From Closterium sp. Naga37s-1 (Eukaryota; Streptophyta; Zygnematophyceae; Desmidiales; Closteriaceae): a stretch of DNA of 64,000 nucleotides. The translations under genes were made by a program, and so were the position numbers. Under the pieces are notes generated by a model that worked only from the letters and a program-made list of their open reading frames with translations, was not told where the DNA came from and did no database searches. The DNA lies in the NCBI GenBank assembly GCA_947471745.1, contig CANJKZ010000822.1:715001-779000 (forward strand). The letters are read 5' to 3'. Shown here in pieces: positions 1-10,918 of the stretch (the stretch's first letter is position 1; each line of letters starts with the position of its first letter).

Positions 1-2
1 AC

Positions 3-1340
3 ACCCCATCTCCTTACGCTTCCGGGTACACCACGTCTGCATACACTCCTTCCGCGTACAGCCTTCAAACGGGTGAAACAACAGTGACGCCTTCTGAAGG
101 GGAATTGAGCAGGGTTTCTACTGTAGCAGATGGAGACTCGACGAGTGCAAGCACAGGCGCGGAAACACAATCGGGTACAGCACCATGTACAGTCCAAACA
201 GCTTATACTGGTCCTTCTACAGCCGGCACTGTTCCCATGTTTCCACACTCCGCATCAGTTACCACATCCTCTGTAACGGGTTCCGAGGCAGAGGCCAATA
301 CATCCTCATCATTCTATACCGAGTTTTCTCCAGGTGCTGCCACTGCCGCCTATGCCGCTGCCTATGCCACCCGTGCTGCCGCCCAGGCTGCCGCCCAAGG
401 GGCAGCTGAGGATATTGCTCCAGGTGCTGCCACTGCCGCTTACGCCGCCCGTGCTGCCGCCCAGGCTGCCGCCCAGGCTGCCGCCCAAGCTGTCGCCCAA
501 GGTGCAGCTCAGAATATCGCTCAAGTCAACGTTGGGTACATGCCAGCCCAGATGTATCACGCAACAGCAGCAACAGCGGGGGCAGGAGCAGGAGGAGGCG
601 AAGGAGGAGAGGGAGAAGCAGCAGGAGCAGCAACAGAGGCAGCAGGAGGAGACGTAGGTACGGCTTCAGGCGCACACCAGCCGACAGGGAGCTTCAGCTT
701 TCCCCAGTCCGCCTCTGTTTCTGAATCCGAAGCAACCGGCACAGGCTCGGACACGTCCGGTTCGGTTTACGGCGGTCAGTCAGGGTCGACAATGCAGAGT
801 CCCGTACCCTATATGAGCAGCCCCGCCCAGTCTGTAGCGGGTCTTTCATACACCACCCAACCTATCACAGGCAGCCCAATGCATAGAATGAGCATGGGCA
901 GTCCCTTGCACCCCATGGCTAGTCCTATGCACCCCATGGCTAGTCCTATGCACCCCATGGCTAGTCCAATGCACCCCATGGCTAGTCCAATGCACCCCAT
1001 GGCTAGTCCTATGCACCCCATGGCTAGTCCTATGCACCCCATGGGAACCCCCATGTATCCCACTGGTAGTCCTATGCACCCCATGGCGGGGAGTACTGGC
1101 GCAGAGCACATGGGAATGGTGTATACATCAGCGGAGGAGTTTGGTTATGTATTGCCGCACTCATACACGCAGTATGATGCGGCTAGCATGATGGTTTCCG
1201 GTCAACCAATGGGTGGAGAGAGTCAGGATGGACCTACATCTGGGGGAGTGCCCGCAACTGGAGATGGTGTCGTGGAAGTCTCTAGTCAGGCTGATCTATC
1301 AGAGTCCCAATATTCATTACGGGATAGCTATGATGATTAG
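3..1340 (+). CDS. 3' part of a low-complexity protein gene (5' end outside window)
   Basis: The frame is open from the first bases of the window to a TAG at 1338-1340, so this is the C-terminal part of a longer protein; the first ATG- or GTG-like codons inside it are not convincing starts. The visible ~445 residues have no recognised domain. They run from a Ser/Thr/Tyr-rich stretch, through two Ala-rich blocks built on AAYAARAAAQAAAQ (about nt 330-520), a Gly/Glu/Ala block, to seven-residue repeats of the type SPMHPMA (about nt 895-1095), and end in an acidic Ser-rich tail. Such composition is common in disordered regions of regulatory proteins. I do not assign a function. That this frame is coding is supported by its length without stops and by repeats that keep the frame (21-bp units). 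Confidence 0.6.
   Translation, partial: TPSPYASGYTTSAYTPSAYSLQTGETTVTPSEGELSRVSTVADGDSTSASTGAETQSGTAPCTVQTAYTGPSTAGTVPMFPHSASVTTSSVTGSEAEANTSSSFYTEFSPGAATAAYAAAYATRAAAQAAAQGAAEDIAPGAATAAYAARAAAQAAAQAAAQAVAQGAAQNIAQVNVGYMPAQMYHATAATAGAGAGGGEGGEGEAAGAATEAAGGDVGTASGAHQPTGSFSFPQSASVSESEATGTGSDTSGSVYGGQSGSTMQSPVPYMSSPAQSVAGLSYTTQPITGSPMHRMSMGSPLHPMASPMHPMASPMHPMASPMHPMASPMHPMASPMHPMASPMHPMGTPMYPTGSPMHPMAGSTGAEHMGMVYTSAEEFGYVLPHSYTQYDAASMMVSGQPMGGESQDGPTSGGVPATGDGVVEVSSQADLSESQYSLRDSYDD
895..1095 (+). repeat. 21-bp coding minisatellite (SPMHPMA repeats)
   Basis: About nine near-identical units related to ATGCACCCCATGGCTAGTCC with a 21-bp period, each giving seven residues. The period is a multiple of three, so copy-number change would not break the frame. 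Confidence 0.85.
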
Positions 1341-1965
1341 TGTCCTTTACTGTAGCTTTCCCAAAAAAAAGAGTAGAGTTATGTTACGTGCTATATTCAG
1401 ATAAAAATTCTGGCTTTGCAGATATTTGACGTTAGTAGGGGAACACAGGCTAGATAGCATAAATACAAGAAATGTAAAGCACTGTTTACAGTGATAAGAT
1501 CTTAAAGCCCAAGACCTGAATTACTCAACGGAAGTCAACGCCAAAAAACTAGGTTCGGAAGAGGTTCGGTTTGGTTGCGAAACCCTTTCACTCGCGAAAC
1601 CAGTTTGCAACAAAGTTGTGTCGCTTGGAAGAAGACCTGCGATGAATGGCGTGCTTCCCACAACCAGAGTTGAGCGTGCCTACCAAACTGTGCACACTTT
1701 GACAATCCTAGCAGCAGACTAAAACTAGGCATAATATAGAATACGTGTAGGCAGGGCGTAGCCGTTGACTCTAGAGCGATCAAGGCGCGATGCGATGGTG
1801 TGTGGTGCGGAATGTGAGTTCGAAGCGTAAGGATATTGAGCGGCGTGCGATGAGATATGGTGTAAAAATGCAGGTTTCGCATAACCCTCACGTTCGGCCA
1901 AGCGTAACCATCCCTCGCCCTCGCTTTCCTTCACCCGGGTCCCACGCTTCCTCTGTCCATCGCCC
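1341..1965. other. Intergenic, no gene seen
   Basis: Downstream of the first gene. Frames are short on both strands and no splice-compatible coding segment or RNA gene is apparent. It probably holds the 3' UTR of the preceding gene. Confidence 0.5.
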
Positions 1966-1969
1966 GCGT

Positions 1970-2290
1970 CGTCGCCTTCGCTTCCGCAGCCCATCGCATT
2001 CGCGGCCCCATCCCGTCGCCTTCGCTTCCCCCGCCCGTCGCCGCCTTCGCTTTCGGATGACCGTTGCCTTCTCTTATCCCGCCCGTCGCCTTCGCTTCTC
2101 CCCCCCGTCGCCTTCGATTTCCCCGCGCGTCGCCTTCGCTTCCCCCGCGCGGAGCCTTCGCTTCCCCCGCGCGGAGCCTTCGCTTCCCCTGCGCGGAGCC
2201 TTCGCTTCCCCCGCACGGAGCCTTCGCTTCCCCCGCGCGGAGCCTTCGCTTCCCCGCGCGGAGCCTTCGCTTCCCCCGCACGGAGCTTGG
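1970..2290 (+). repeat. 22-bp GC-rich minisatellite, array 1
   Basis: Tandem units of the form GGAGCCTTCGCTTCCCCCGC repeat every 22 bp in the right half (units begin near 2151, 2173, 2195, 2217). The left half is a more diverged CGTCGCCTTCGCTTCCCCC version. The unit resembles the reverse complement of the array at 4955-5395. Confidence 0.85.
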
Positions 2291-3590
2291 GGAGGGAGGA
2301 GCGGGCAGTGATGCTGGGCAGCTTCCCCGAGGACGAGGCGCGTCTGGGGGGGGACAGGCGGGGGAGGGAGGGGGAGAGGGAGGGCACGCGGGGGGGGGGC
2401 GGGGAGTGTTGGAGCGGAGTGAGAGCTACGACTCTCTGCTGTCAGACATCAGCCGCGTCAGCTCCCTCGCTGAGAGGCGGAGGAGGAGGCGGAGGGGGAG
2501 GGGGAGGGGGAGTGGGAGGCGCGCTAGCCATGCCCTTGCTCGTGGGCATGGGCACGGGTGGCGGTGGTGCGATGGAGGGTGCCTCGGGAGCGTACTGGGC
2601 GACGGAGGGGAGCAGCAGCATGGGCGCCGGTGGTGCGTCGTCGGGTGCGTTCCTTGCAGTGCAAGGCATGGGGGGCAGCAGCAGCCCCATGGGCGGTCAG
2701 CAGCAGGGGGGGATTTCCAGCAGCACGGGAGGGTAACCCTCCGCCCGGCTCTATCCCCCCCTCCTCTGACTCGGCGGTCGCGCTGGCGCCTGCAAGGGCC
2801 AGGCTGGTGTTCTCTCAATCCACCTTCTCCCCGCCCTCTCCTGCCTTCACCATTGGCGCCTCGCCCCCGCCTCCTGCACTCACTCTCACTGCTGCGCCTG
2901 CTGCTCCTGCTGCCGCCGCTGCTCCCGTTTCTCCAGCTGCAGGCACAGGTGCCGGAGGCAGTGCTGCTGCTGGTGCTGCTGGTGCGTCCGCCCTGCGCAG
3001 CCCGGTGGGTCTGGCAGCCTCCCTGGCACCAGCGTCACAGCGCTGCTCCTCGTGACGCCCCTCTGCGCAAGGTGCCTCCTCTGGCTCGGCGCGCAAGGGA
3101 CCCCATGTGCCCGCATCTGCGAGTGCTGGCGGTGCTGGGGACGTGCTGAGGGAGCCGCTCTTGACACGGCAGCAGGAGGAGGAGGAGGAGGGGGAGGGAG
3201 AAAGGCGCGCAGCTGGCGCAACAGAAGTAGCAGCAGTTGTAACTCCTAGAGCAACAGCAACAGCCCGAGCAGCAGCAGCACCACCACCATCCGCACTGCC
3301 TTTCGCTCCACAGCTATACATGCCCTTCTGTACCTCCAACCTCCAGCCCTTGCTTATTCGCCATACCCACTCTTCCCTCCCCGTTCTATCACAGAACCAT
3401 GCTTGTACAGGTGCCCAGCACCATGGGTCCCAACAGGAGTGGGATGGAAAGTTACCACCTTCCAGATTTGTGCATTGTGCCTGTAGTCCACTGGCGACAA
3501 CTGTAAGGAAGAAAATCTCTTGCTTTGTTGCATTTCATTGTCGTGCTCACGTACATGGCTGCTCCGAGGCCCAAAGTGTTGTATCATGAG
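2290..3590 (+). other. Low-complexity coding-like stretch, possibly a broken gene
   Basis: Several stretches read like disordered plant or algal protein but do not stay in one frame. About 2410-2480 gives LERSESYDSLLSDISRVSSL. About 2490-2736 in another frame is rich in Gly, Met and Ser and stops at 2736. About 2730-3340 in a third frame is Ala/Pro/Ser-rich and contains AGDVLREPLLTRQQEEEEE, but a TGA at 3053-3055 interrupts it. This could be one gene with short introns, a pseudogene with frameshifts, or chance openness of GC-rich DNA. No domain is recognised. Confidence 0.25.
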
Positions 3591-3784
3591 AAGCATCCAA
3601 CATACATGGCATGGCTATTTGTCATACCACTATCATCAAAGAGTGAAGGCATCATAGCTACGTAGATACATGGCAGACCTGCACAAACACGAACCACAAA
3701 ATCTAATGTGCCAAGAGTCGAAGCAGCGGGGAAGGATACAAAACAATGACAATGCAAGGGCAGGCAGGCAACAAGAAACAAGCC

Positions 3785-4370
3785 CCTAGAACAAGGTAGG
3801 AGTGTATAGGCGTGGCAGGGTAGAAGGGTGCGGAGGAATGGTTGACGAGAGGAAGTGAGGAGGCTGAGAGGAAGGGAGGATGGCAGCGAGGGACGCAGGG
3901 AACAGGGAATATGAGGAGGGAGAAATGAGCAAGGGAGACAAGGAGGAAGGGCGGAAGAGAGGATGAGATGAAGGGAGGGAGGAAAGGGGAAAGAGAGGGG
4001 AGAAAGACACTGAAGCAGAGAGTAGGGCAGAGGGTGGAAGAGAGGAAGAAAGGAAGGGAGGAAGGGAGGACAGGAGGAAGGGAGGGGGGAGGGAAGAGAG
4101 GGAGGATGGGAGGATGAGAAAAAAGGAGGGTGAGATGAAGGGAGGATGAGCGCAAGGGTTGGAGGGTGGAAGGGGAGAAGGGGGGATGGGAGGATGTGAG
4201 GATCAAGTTGGGAGAGGACAAGTGGGTGAGACGGAAAGGTGGACTAAAAGAAGCTCGGAAGGTGGCAGTCTGAAAAGAAGAGTGGCAGGGTGGAAGAGAG
4301 GCAGGAGGATGAAAGAAAGAGTGGGTGGGAGGAGGAGGCAAATAAGAGGAAGAGGAGGAAGACGGGACGG
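3785..4370 (+). repeat. Polypurine (GGAAG-type) tract
   Basis: Nearly 600 bp are almost entirely A and G on the + strand, in irregular AGG/GAAGG repeats. It is followed at 4370-4500 by a pyrimidine tract rich in CCCC and CTCCC. Long frames on the minus strand (Ser/Pro/Leu-rich) come from this composition, not from a gene. Confidence 0.8.
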
Positions 4371-4954
4371 CTTCCTGCCCCCCCTCCCCCACTCCCCTGC
4401 CCCCCTCCCCAACTCCCCTGCCCCGCCTCCCCCACTCCTCCCTCCCTCACTCCCCTGCCACGCCTCCCCCGCTCCCTTGCCCCACCCCCTCGCCCCCTTG
4501 TGCACAGCGCTCCTCACTGCCCGCCTGCACGAGCTTCCCCGGCTGTGTGCGGGGTTGGTGCGAGAGTGAGGAGGAGGTTGCTAAGCTTGCTGTGCTGCCA
4601 TTGGGTTGTGAGTGACACAGCGTGAGGGGCAGGGTGCGTGCTCCTCGACCCGCACCCCATCAGCTTTCATTCTCCCCTAGCCTTCGCACCACGCACCCTC
4701 ACACACCCCACAGCGAACAATTCACGACCCCATACCCAGCGCCCAGGCGCCATACATCTCTGCGTTTAGTGTGGGCGAGAAGCAAGGGAGAAGGGAGAAT
4801 GTGAGAGAATGAGAAGGGTTCAAGTGTGGGGTGGTAACCATGGACGACGGTAGGAGTGGTGAAGGTAGAATAGGGGGAGAGAGAGAGGCGACGTGTGACG
4901 AAGAGGGTGAACGTGATAGGCAGGGAAGTGATGACGACGGCGGAGTGTAGGGGA

Positions 4955-5395
4955 GGGTGGGAGGAAGCGAGGGCGACGGTGGGAGGAAGCGAGGGCGACG
5001 GTGGGAGGAAGCGAGGGCGACGGTGGGAGGAAGCGAGGGCGACGGTGGGAGGAAGCGAGGGCGACGGTGGGAGGAAGCGAGGGCGACGGTGGGAGGAAGC
5101 GAGGGCGACGGTGGGAGGAAGCGAGGGCGACGGTGGGAGGAAGCGAGGGCGACGGTGGGAGGAAGCGAGGGCGACGGTGGGAGGAAGCGAGGGCGGCGGT
5201 GGGAGGAAGCGAAAGCGACGGTTGGAGGAAGCGAAGGCGACGGTGGGAGGAAGCAAGGGCGACGGTGGGAGGAAGCGAGGGCGACGGTGGGAGGAAGCGA
5301 AAGCGACGGGAGGGGGAGCGTGGTCAACGACGGAGTAAAGTGTGAGCGACAGCTGGAGGAAGCGAGGGCGACGGTGGGGGGAAGCGTGGGGGACG
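4955..5395 (+). repeat. 22-bp minisatellite, array 2
   Basis: About 17-19 tandem units of GTGGGAGGAAGCGAGGGCGA with a 22-bp period, very uniform at 4960-5190 and more diverged to the right. The 22-bp period opens all frames on both strands, so the apparent proteins across it are not genes. Confidence 0.9.
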
Positions 5396-5641
5396 GCGAC
5401 GACGACGAGGGGAAGCGTGGGTGGCAGGGTGTGACGTCGACTAGGAAGCGCGGGAGGGGAATGTAGCTGAGGCAAACATAGGGCGAATGCGCGGGAAATG
5501 ACCGCGATCGACCGTTTGATTACCTATTATCGAGCTCGGAGAGGAGATGCATGCGCCGCAAACTGTCGTTTGCGCGGTCGCGCAGGGTTTCGACGACGAC
5601 GCTGAGTAAAAAGCGGCGCCATCGCATAGAATCTGTTTGGT

Positions 5642-5642
<1 letters not shown>

Positions 5643-5682
<40 letters not shown>
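5643..5682 (+). repeat. Poly(T) run of 40
   Basis: Forty consecutive T. It may be the reverse-complement poly(A) tail of an old retroposed sequence or a simple slippage tract. Nothing recognisable as a retroelement flanks it, and the rest of 5400-6659 holds no supported gene. Confidence 0.85.
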
Positions 5683-6659
5683 CCGGTGGATTGGGCTCCA
5701 ACTCTATTGGCTTTCTGCTCTACCTAGGAGTTTCACGTGACTACTATGTGGTCGAGCATGACCTGAATTACAACAATTTCCAATCTGTACACAGCTTGCC
5801 TTGCCCTTCTCCCTTCAGGAGGGAGCGGTTGGGACTCTCGCCAACCAATTTTGGGCTTACGACTCTGCAGTTTTGCGGGGCGTCATTTGGTAACCAGAGA
5901 GGCTCGGGAAGTCAACTTTGGGCTCGGAAGGCAAACTGTGCACAGTTTGCCTTCCTTTTTTTGTAATTCATGTCTTGGGCTTTAACGCACTTTCCAACTG
6001 CACACTCCATCACATGAAACGCGGGAATATCTTCAGCTCTTCGCGGCCAAACCGAATCGCCACCTCTCAATATTTATCAAATTGACAAGAAATGCAATGC
6101 ACATCCGTTCGCGACAGGATGCAGGTTGGACTGATTCCTCAATACGAAAGATTTGCGAATCTCGGTAGCCTTTCGCTCAAGTTTCAGCCGTTGCGCAAAT
6201 TCATTACTTCCATCTCTCGCTTGTCGTGGTTCTTGCTGCTTTCTTCGGATGGTCTTTACCGTCGTTACCACACCATCACCCCCCTCTATCCAGTCACCCA
6301 CACACAGCACACAACCCACGCCACGCATCCGTCCCGTGTTTCCTCATCTGCCCCCCTGTCTGCTGCCTTTCCCCCCTACAGCCCTTCGTTCCTCCGTCCC
6401 AAGCGGAAGGCTCCAGAACTTGTTTGGTTACCTCAGAGTTTAACACCTCGAGTCTGGGAATCACTAGGCACTGTTGATTGTCGAACGAGCCTTCGCGAGT
6501 TTATATCTTGACTCTGGTCCTCCCTCAGCCCGCGTCGTAGAAGGGGCGGCGTCCCACTATTGGTCAGCGTGGTCCGTCCGGTCCGTCCGTTTTGACCTAG
6601 AGCGACGCCGACTGTGCTAGCAGCTGATTCCGCCGAAGTGATTTGTCGCACCGGCGGTA

Positions 6660-8076
6660 ATGGCGCTTCGGTTGTGTTCCACTGCGAATGCCAGGGCGTG
6701 GGCGCTTCTGCTTCTCTCGCTCCTCGCGCTTTCAGGTGCGTGCTTCGTTTTGTAGCAGTTCTAAATCGCCAAACTCGAGTAGTCACAGTTTACTAAGAGG
6801 CATTTTACCCCCACCCTTACGGTAGTGATACGGTGATTCGGTACCTTCGAAACAGGAATAGTAGCAGTAAGTATCGTCAGCTGCATTCGCAACAGCTCCA
6901 TACCCTGGTTACCGTGTACCTTCGCTGCTGCTAGGGCTTTTAATCAACTTGCACGAACTTCGCAGCCTGTAGTCGCCTTGAGCCATCGTTTCAATGCCGC
7001 GTCATGCAGGTCACAGTACGGATAAGTGCAGTACCATCAGTTAACGCGTATTTCGTAAGATTTTCATATAAGTCGCGACCACAAACCGCTTAGGTCACGA
7101 ACCAGACCGAGGAAAACCGGTTATAGGTACAAGGGAGAACCCTGTGATATGTGACGTGCATTCCCCCCACTCTGCTTATTGTCCTCACTAACTCGCGTCG
7201 CCCACTCTCCCCACCACATTTCCTGCCGTGAAGACGTGATGTGACTTTCTCCTTCGGCTGTCCCTTCTCCTCCCACTCCCACATGCACTCTCACCTCATT
7301 CGATCACGTGACGACCTCTTTTTTCTGGGGTGGAACTCTGCAACAGGCGCGTCTTGCTGTCAGGTAAATTCGGTCCCCCTCTGTTTTCCAAATTGTCCGT
7401 TGTTGAGTCTACTCTAGTATGCTCTGCTGTCTGTACTCGTATGCTCTGCTGTCTGTACTCGTATGCCCTGCTGACTGTACATTTATGTCAAGATTTGACT
7501 CCAACTCACTTTCTTATTTCTTTCCAACCCTATCACCCACTATGTTCGCCTCTTTTGTGTTGTCCAGGCTCGCATGGTTCGTCTTGGTCTGAAGAAGTTC
7601 TTTGGCTGGACGTATGGCGCTCAAAAGTGGCAGGGCCGTCCCGTCAAACCAGGAGATATACTTGGTGAGCTGGCATGTATTGCTTGATTAGGCGTTGTAG
7701 CTCCCTTTTAGCAGCCTAGGCATGTGCTAAATGATTGTTGTAGCTCGATGTTAGGAGCATAGCAAGAAGGGCTCATTCTTCTTAGACAAAGATATTGCAT
7801 CCTGTATATTAATTGGTCCGTATTTCCCCCTCTCCTTGTCTTCCACTCCCAGTGTTCCGTTGGCTTGGCCAGCATGACCTACAATGGCTTGAAAGCAAAG
7901 CTGCATATGATAATTGTGATCGGTCTCAAGCGCTGCAACTTCTAAGCCCAAGATTTTACGGGGTGTACAAGTTTGTAGTCCCTACACAGAGCAGAAAAAA
8001 GTACAGCCTGTACTTTGCATCTCTAACAGGGCAAGATTGTGAAAAGGGGATGAAGGCAGCTGTAAGAGTAGGCTGA
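6660..8076 (+). CDS. Phytocyanin (early nodulin-like / ENODL type), four exons
   Basis: Exons 6660-6735, 7347-7363, 7568-7664 and 7853-8076 join in phase (1, 0, 1) to 137 residues. All introns are GT-AG. Exon 1 encodes a clear signal peptide (MALRLCSTANARAWALLLLS...). Exon 2 is a 17-nt microexon. The rest is a plastocyanin-like fold: FGWTYGAQKW, KPGDILVFRW, GQHDLQW, YDNC, then YFASLTGQDCEKGMKAAVRV. In copper-binding phytocyanins this last block is YFICxxxGHCxxGM(or Q). Here the Cys ligand is Ser and the His ligand is Asp, while the two disulfide Cys (YDNC and QDC), the first His and the Met remain. The protein is therefore secreted or cell-surface and unlikely to bind type-1 copper, as in ENODLs. 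There is no obvious GPI-anchor tail; it ends a few residues after the fold. Confidence 0.85.
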
Positions 8077-8507
8077 TGTCTAAGTTGAATTTCCGTATGT
8101 AAGTCTATCTTCTGTACAAATTTCCTATTTTTGCATATAGGTTGTGTGTTTCGCTCGTTCTTTCAGCGTACAGCATATTTCGACCGATTTCGCATAACGG
8201 AACCCTTGTTCGCCGCCAATTTCACTCCCCCCCCTTCGAATTTGAGCCCCTTTTTTCTAAAACCTCGTTCATAATTCCCCGAGCCTGCTCCCAAGTCCCG
8301 ATCCAACTTCTAAAAACCCCCAGTTAGCACCCTTGCTCATATCCTAGAGTCAAACGTAGCGCCCTTCCCGCCCCCATAACTGGTGCCTCGAATAACATCG
8401 AATCAGCAAGGGACTATTCGTTTGCAGTAGCGGAATTGGGAAGAACTTCGTGCACGGTCCATCCGCTATCGCGACTTTAAAGTCGATTCAAAAAGTCGCG
8501 CGCGGAG
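8077..8507. other. Intergenic between phytocyanin and mTERF
   Basis: Spacer of about 430 bp that should hold the phytocyanin 3' UTR and the mTERF promoter. A perfect 14-bp palindrome CGACTTTAAAGTCG lies at 8472-8485, just upstream of the mTERF start; whether it is a regulatory site cannot be told. Confidence 0.4.
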
Positions 8508-10418
8508 ATGCTCCTCCGCGCCAGCCCCCGGATCTCCGCACCAGCGCCTCCGACTGGCGCGATCTGCGCGTACGGGGACGATGGCGCGTGCCATTCAGCT
8601 CGTGCGCCCCCGCATTTGCCGGTTCCGCGGAAAGCGGTGAGTTCTGCGCGCTCTCAGAGTCTCGCGGCGCGCAGCAGAGGCGGAGCGACGAAGCATCCGC
8701 GTAAGCATTCGCTTTTTGCCACGCGAGTTGCTGACGTGGATGCAACGCCCATTGACGACGGCAGCAGGAACGGCAGTGACAACATTGGCAGCAGCAACAG
8801 CAGTTGCGGGCGGAAGCGGCATGAGGACGTGGGGGAACAGGGAAGGCATAGGGGGGAAGGGGAACAGGGGGAAGAGGGGGAGCAGAGGCTGAATGGCGGA
8901 GACGAAGGGGGGACGGATGGGCCGTACGCGACACAGTACGACGCGGTAATAGCAGAGCTTGACTCGTTCCCTCCCGCTGAAGCCGCCAGGTTTAGACGCG
9001 TCATGCACGAGTTATCGCTCAAATACCCCAGGCGCCACGCCAGCATTGGTTCTATAGCGAGTCAGAACCTCTTAATTCTCAGCCACCTCTCTAACGGCGC
9101 GCTCTCGGATAAACAGCTTCTGACTATTTTCCACCGGAATCCGTCGCTCTTCCAAACGGACTTCAACTCCCTCACCAGCCAGAAGACGGCCTTATTTAAG
9201 GAGTACGGCATCTCGCCGATTAGTCTTCTACGCGCCGCGACTCGCGCTTGCGTGTTTTCCGTCTCGGAAGAGACTCTCGCAGCGGCTTTGCACTATCTGC
9301 GGTACGATTTAGGCGTTAAGAGAATAGACAAGGTCGTTCAGAGTTTCCCGTTTGTTTTGAACCTGACCGTACCGACCCTACAGGAGAAGGTTCGGCAGCT
9401 GGAGCTTGCAGGGTTGTCCCCAGTAGCGGATATTCTCGAAACTTCCCCGTTTGTTTTGGGGGGTAGAGCGTCGGAGATCCAGCGGAAGGTTTTGCTGATC
9501 CAGTCGATCCTGGGGGATAAAAACGGGGATATGCTGTACTACTTGCGGCGATACCCGCAGCTGCTTTTAGTGAAGCACGAAACGACGGAAGCGACTTATA
9601 AGGGGATGGTGGAGTATTTTGGTGAGGAGCAAGCGCGCCGATTCCTGATGCGCCAGCCGCTGCTGCTGGGGCAGAATTGGGACAGCATGGTTGTGACTCT
9701 AACGAATTTGATAAACCTTTTTGGGCGGGAAACCGCGGTTCGGATGATGAATCAGATGCCGCTGGTTATTGCGTTTACGTGGGAAACCCTAGAATCGAAA
9801 ATTCGATTCGTTGTGGAGGACATGGGGCGGGGGCTTGCTGACGTGGCGATGTGGCCGGCGCTGCTGACGCGGAGCGTGGAGAAGAGGCTCCGTCCTCGTT
9901 ATAAGCTGCTGCTGGAAGCGGGTAAGGCGGAGAAGTACGGGCTTGGGTACATGTTTGGATGCAAGGATGTGGATTTTGAAAAGAGATTTGGACTGAAGCT
10001 CCCAAAGAACCGAGGGGAGGAAGAGGAGGGGAGCAAGGAGGGGGAAGCGGAGAAAAAGGATGGGGAGGAGGGAAAGAAGGGAAAGGAGGAGGGAGAGGAG
10101 GTTGAGGAATTACTAGTGGTGAAGGCAGTGGGGGAGGAGGGAGAGGGATTGCTGGTGGTAAAAGCAGTAGTGGAAGAGGGAGAGGAGGAGGGGGTGGTGG
10201 TGGTGGTGAAAGGAATTGGGACAGGTGCGGAGGAGGAGGATGAGGAGGGGAACGAAGGGAAGAAGGGGGAGGAAGAGGAGGAGGGGGAGGAGGTGGAGGA
10301 GGAGGAGCAGGAGGGGAGGAAGCAAGAGGAGCAAGTGGGAGGTAGGAGAGTTATGGGACCAATGGGTTTAGAGAGTGCTGTGCAACAAAATTCTGGAGGA
10401 AAGGAGGCGGGGAGGTGA
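8508..10418 (+). CDS. mTERF-family organellar transcription factor, single exon
   Basis: An intronless frame of 636 codons. The N-terminus (about 1-110) is rich in Ala, Arg and Ser, like an organelle transit peptide, and is followed by a Gly/Glu/Arg linker. Residues about 155-490 carry a series of roughly 30-residue mTERF helical repeats with the family pattern of Leu and Pro: LFKEYGISPISLLRAATRA, LGVKRIDKVVQSFPFVLNL, LGDKNGDMLYYLRRYPQLLL, FGEEQARRFLMRQPLLLGQ and similar. mTERF proteins bind nucleic acid in plastids or mitochondria and affect transcription termination, splicing or ribosome biogenesis; the target here is unknown. The last ~140 residues are an unusually long acidic Glu/Gly-rich tail. 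The start at 8508 is the first ATG of the frame; the transit peptide favours a start near here. Confidence 0.9.
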   Translation: MLLRASPRISAPAPPTGAICAYGDDGACHSARAPPHLPVPRKAVSSARSQSLAARSRGGATKHPRKHSLFATRVADVDATPIDDGSRNGSDNIGSSNSSCGRKRHEDVGEQGRHRGEGEQGEEGEQRLNGGDEGGTDGPYATQYDAVIAELDSFPPAEAARFRRVMHELSLKYPRRHASIGSIASQNLLILSHLSNGALSDKQLLTIFHRNPSLFQTDFNSLTSQKTALFKEYGISPISLLRAATRACVFSVSEETLAAALHYLRYDLGVKRIDKVVQSFPFVLNLTVPTLQEKVRQLELAGLSPVADILETSPFVLGGRASEIQRKVLLIQSILGDKNGDMLYYLRRYPQLLLVKHETTEATYKGMVEYFGEEQARRFLMRQPLLLGQNWDSMVVTLTNLINLFGRETAVRMMNQMPLVIAFTWETLESKIRFVVEDMGRGLADVAMWPALLTRSVEKRLRPRYKLLLEAGKAEKYGLGYMFGCKDVDFEKRFGLKLPKNRGEEEEGSKEGEAEKKDGEEGKKGKEEGEEVEELLVVKAVGEEGEGLLVVKAVVEEGEEEGVVVVVKGIGTGAEEEDEEGNEGKKGEEEEEGEEVEEEEQEGRKQEEQVGGRRVMGPMGLESAVQQNSGGKEAGR

Positions 10419-10918
10419 GAGGAGGGGGAGGGGGATGGGGAGGAAGGGGTGGGAAGGGCGCAGCAGGGGGTGGGGGGTGGGGGCGTGGGGGAGGAGGATG
10501 GGGAGTTCACAGTGAGACTCTAGAGTACCATGGGCCTGGATTTGAGCAGAGGTGCTGTGCTGAGGTTGTGGGAACACACCCTCGTGGTCTGTTGCTTTGA
10601 GCACTACAGTGTAGAAACTGGTAGGGGTTTTTCAGAGCAATTATGGATGCTTGTACGCGTAGAAGGGTAATTGTTTGTTTTGTTTGTGCGTTGTTACAGG
10701 TGCCGTCTGTTTATGAGGCAAGCATAGGCCTGTGCGGGATGATATCAACATGTAAGTGATATGAATCATGTGCACCCGAGTATGAATGATGCCAGAACTT
10801 ATGGCACTCAGAAACACCACAAATTTGTAGAATCATGGGATGTCACATCACCAGAATCTGTACAGCACTCAAATCACCTGTAGCACAACTTGAAATACTG
10901 TAGCATCACCCACCAGGA
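10419..10918. other. Spacer between convergent genes
   Basis: About 500 bp between the mTERF stop and the stop of the convergent O-fucosyltransferase gene. It begins with a G-rich stretch to about 10500. No gene is seen. Confidence 0.5.

Noticed and set aside
3703-4392. Ser/Pro/Leu-rich 229-residue minus-strand frame
   Set aside because: Shadow of the polypurine tract; no domain, signal or start context.
4699-5475. Minus-strand frames of 200-258 residues with SSHRRPRFLPPSPSLPPTVA repeats
   Set aside because: Produced by the 22-bp minisatellite; open in several frames on both strands.
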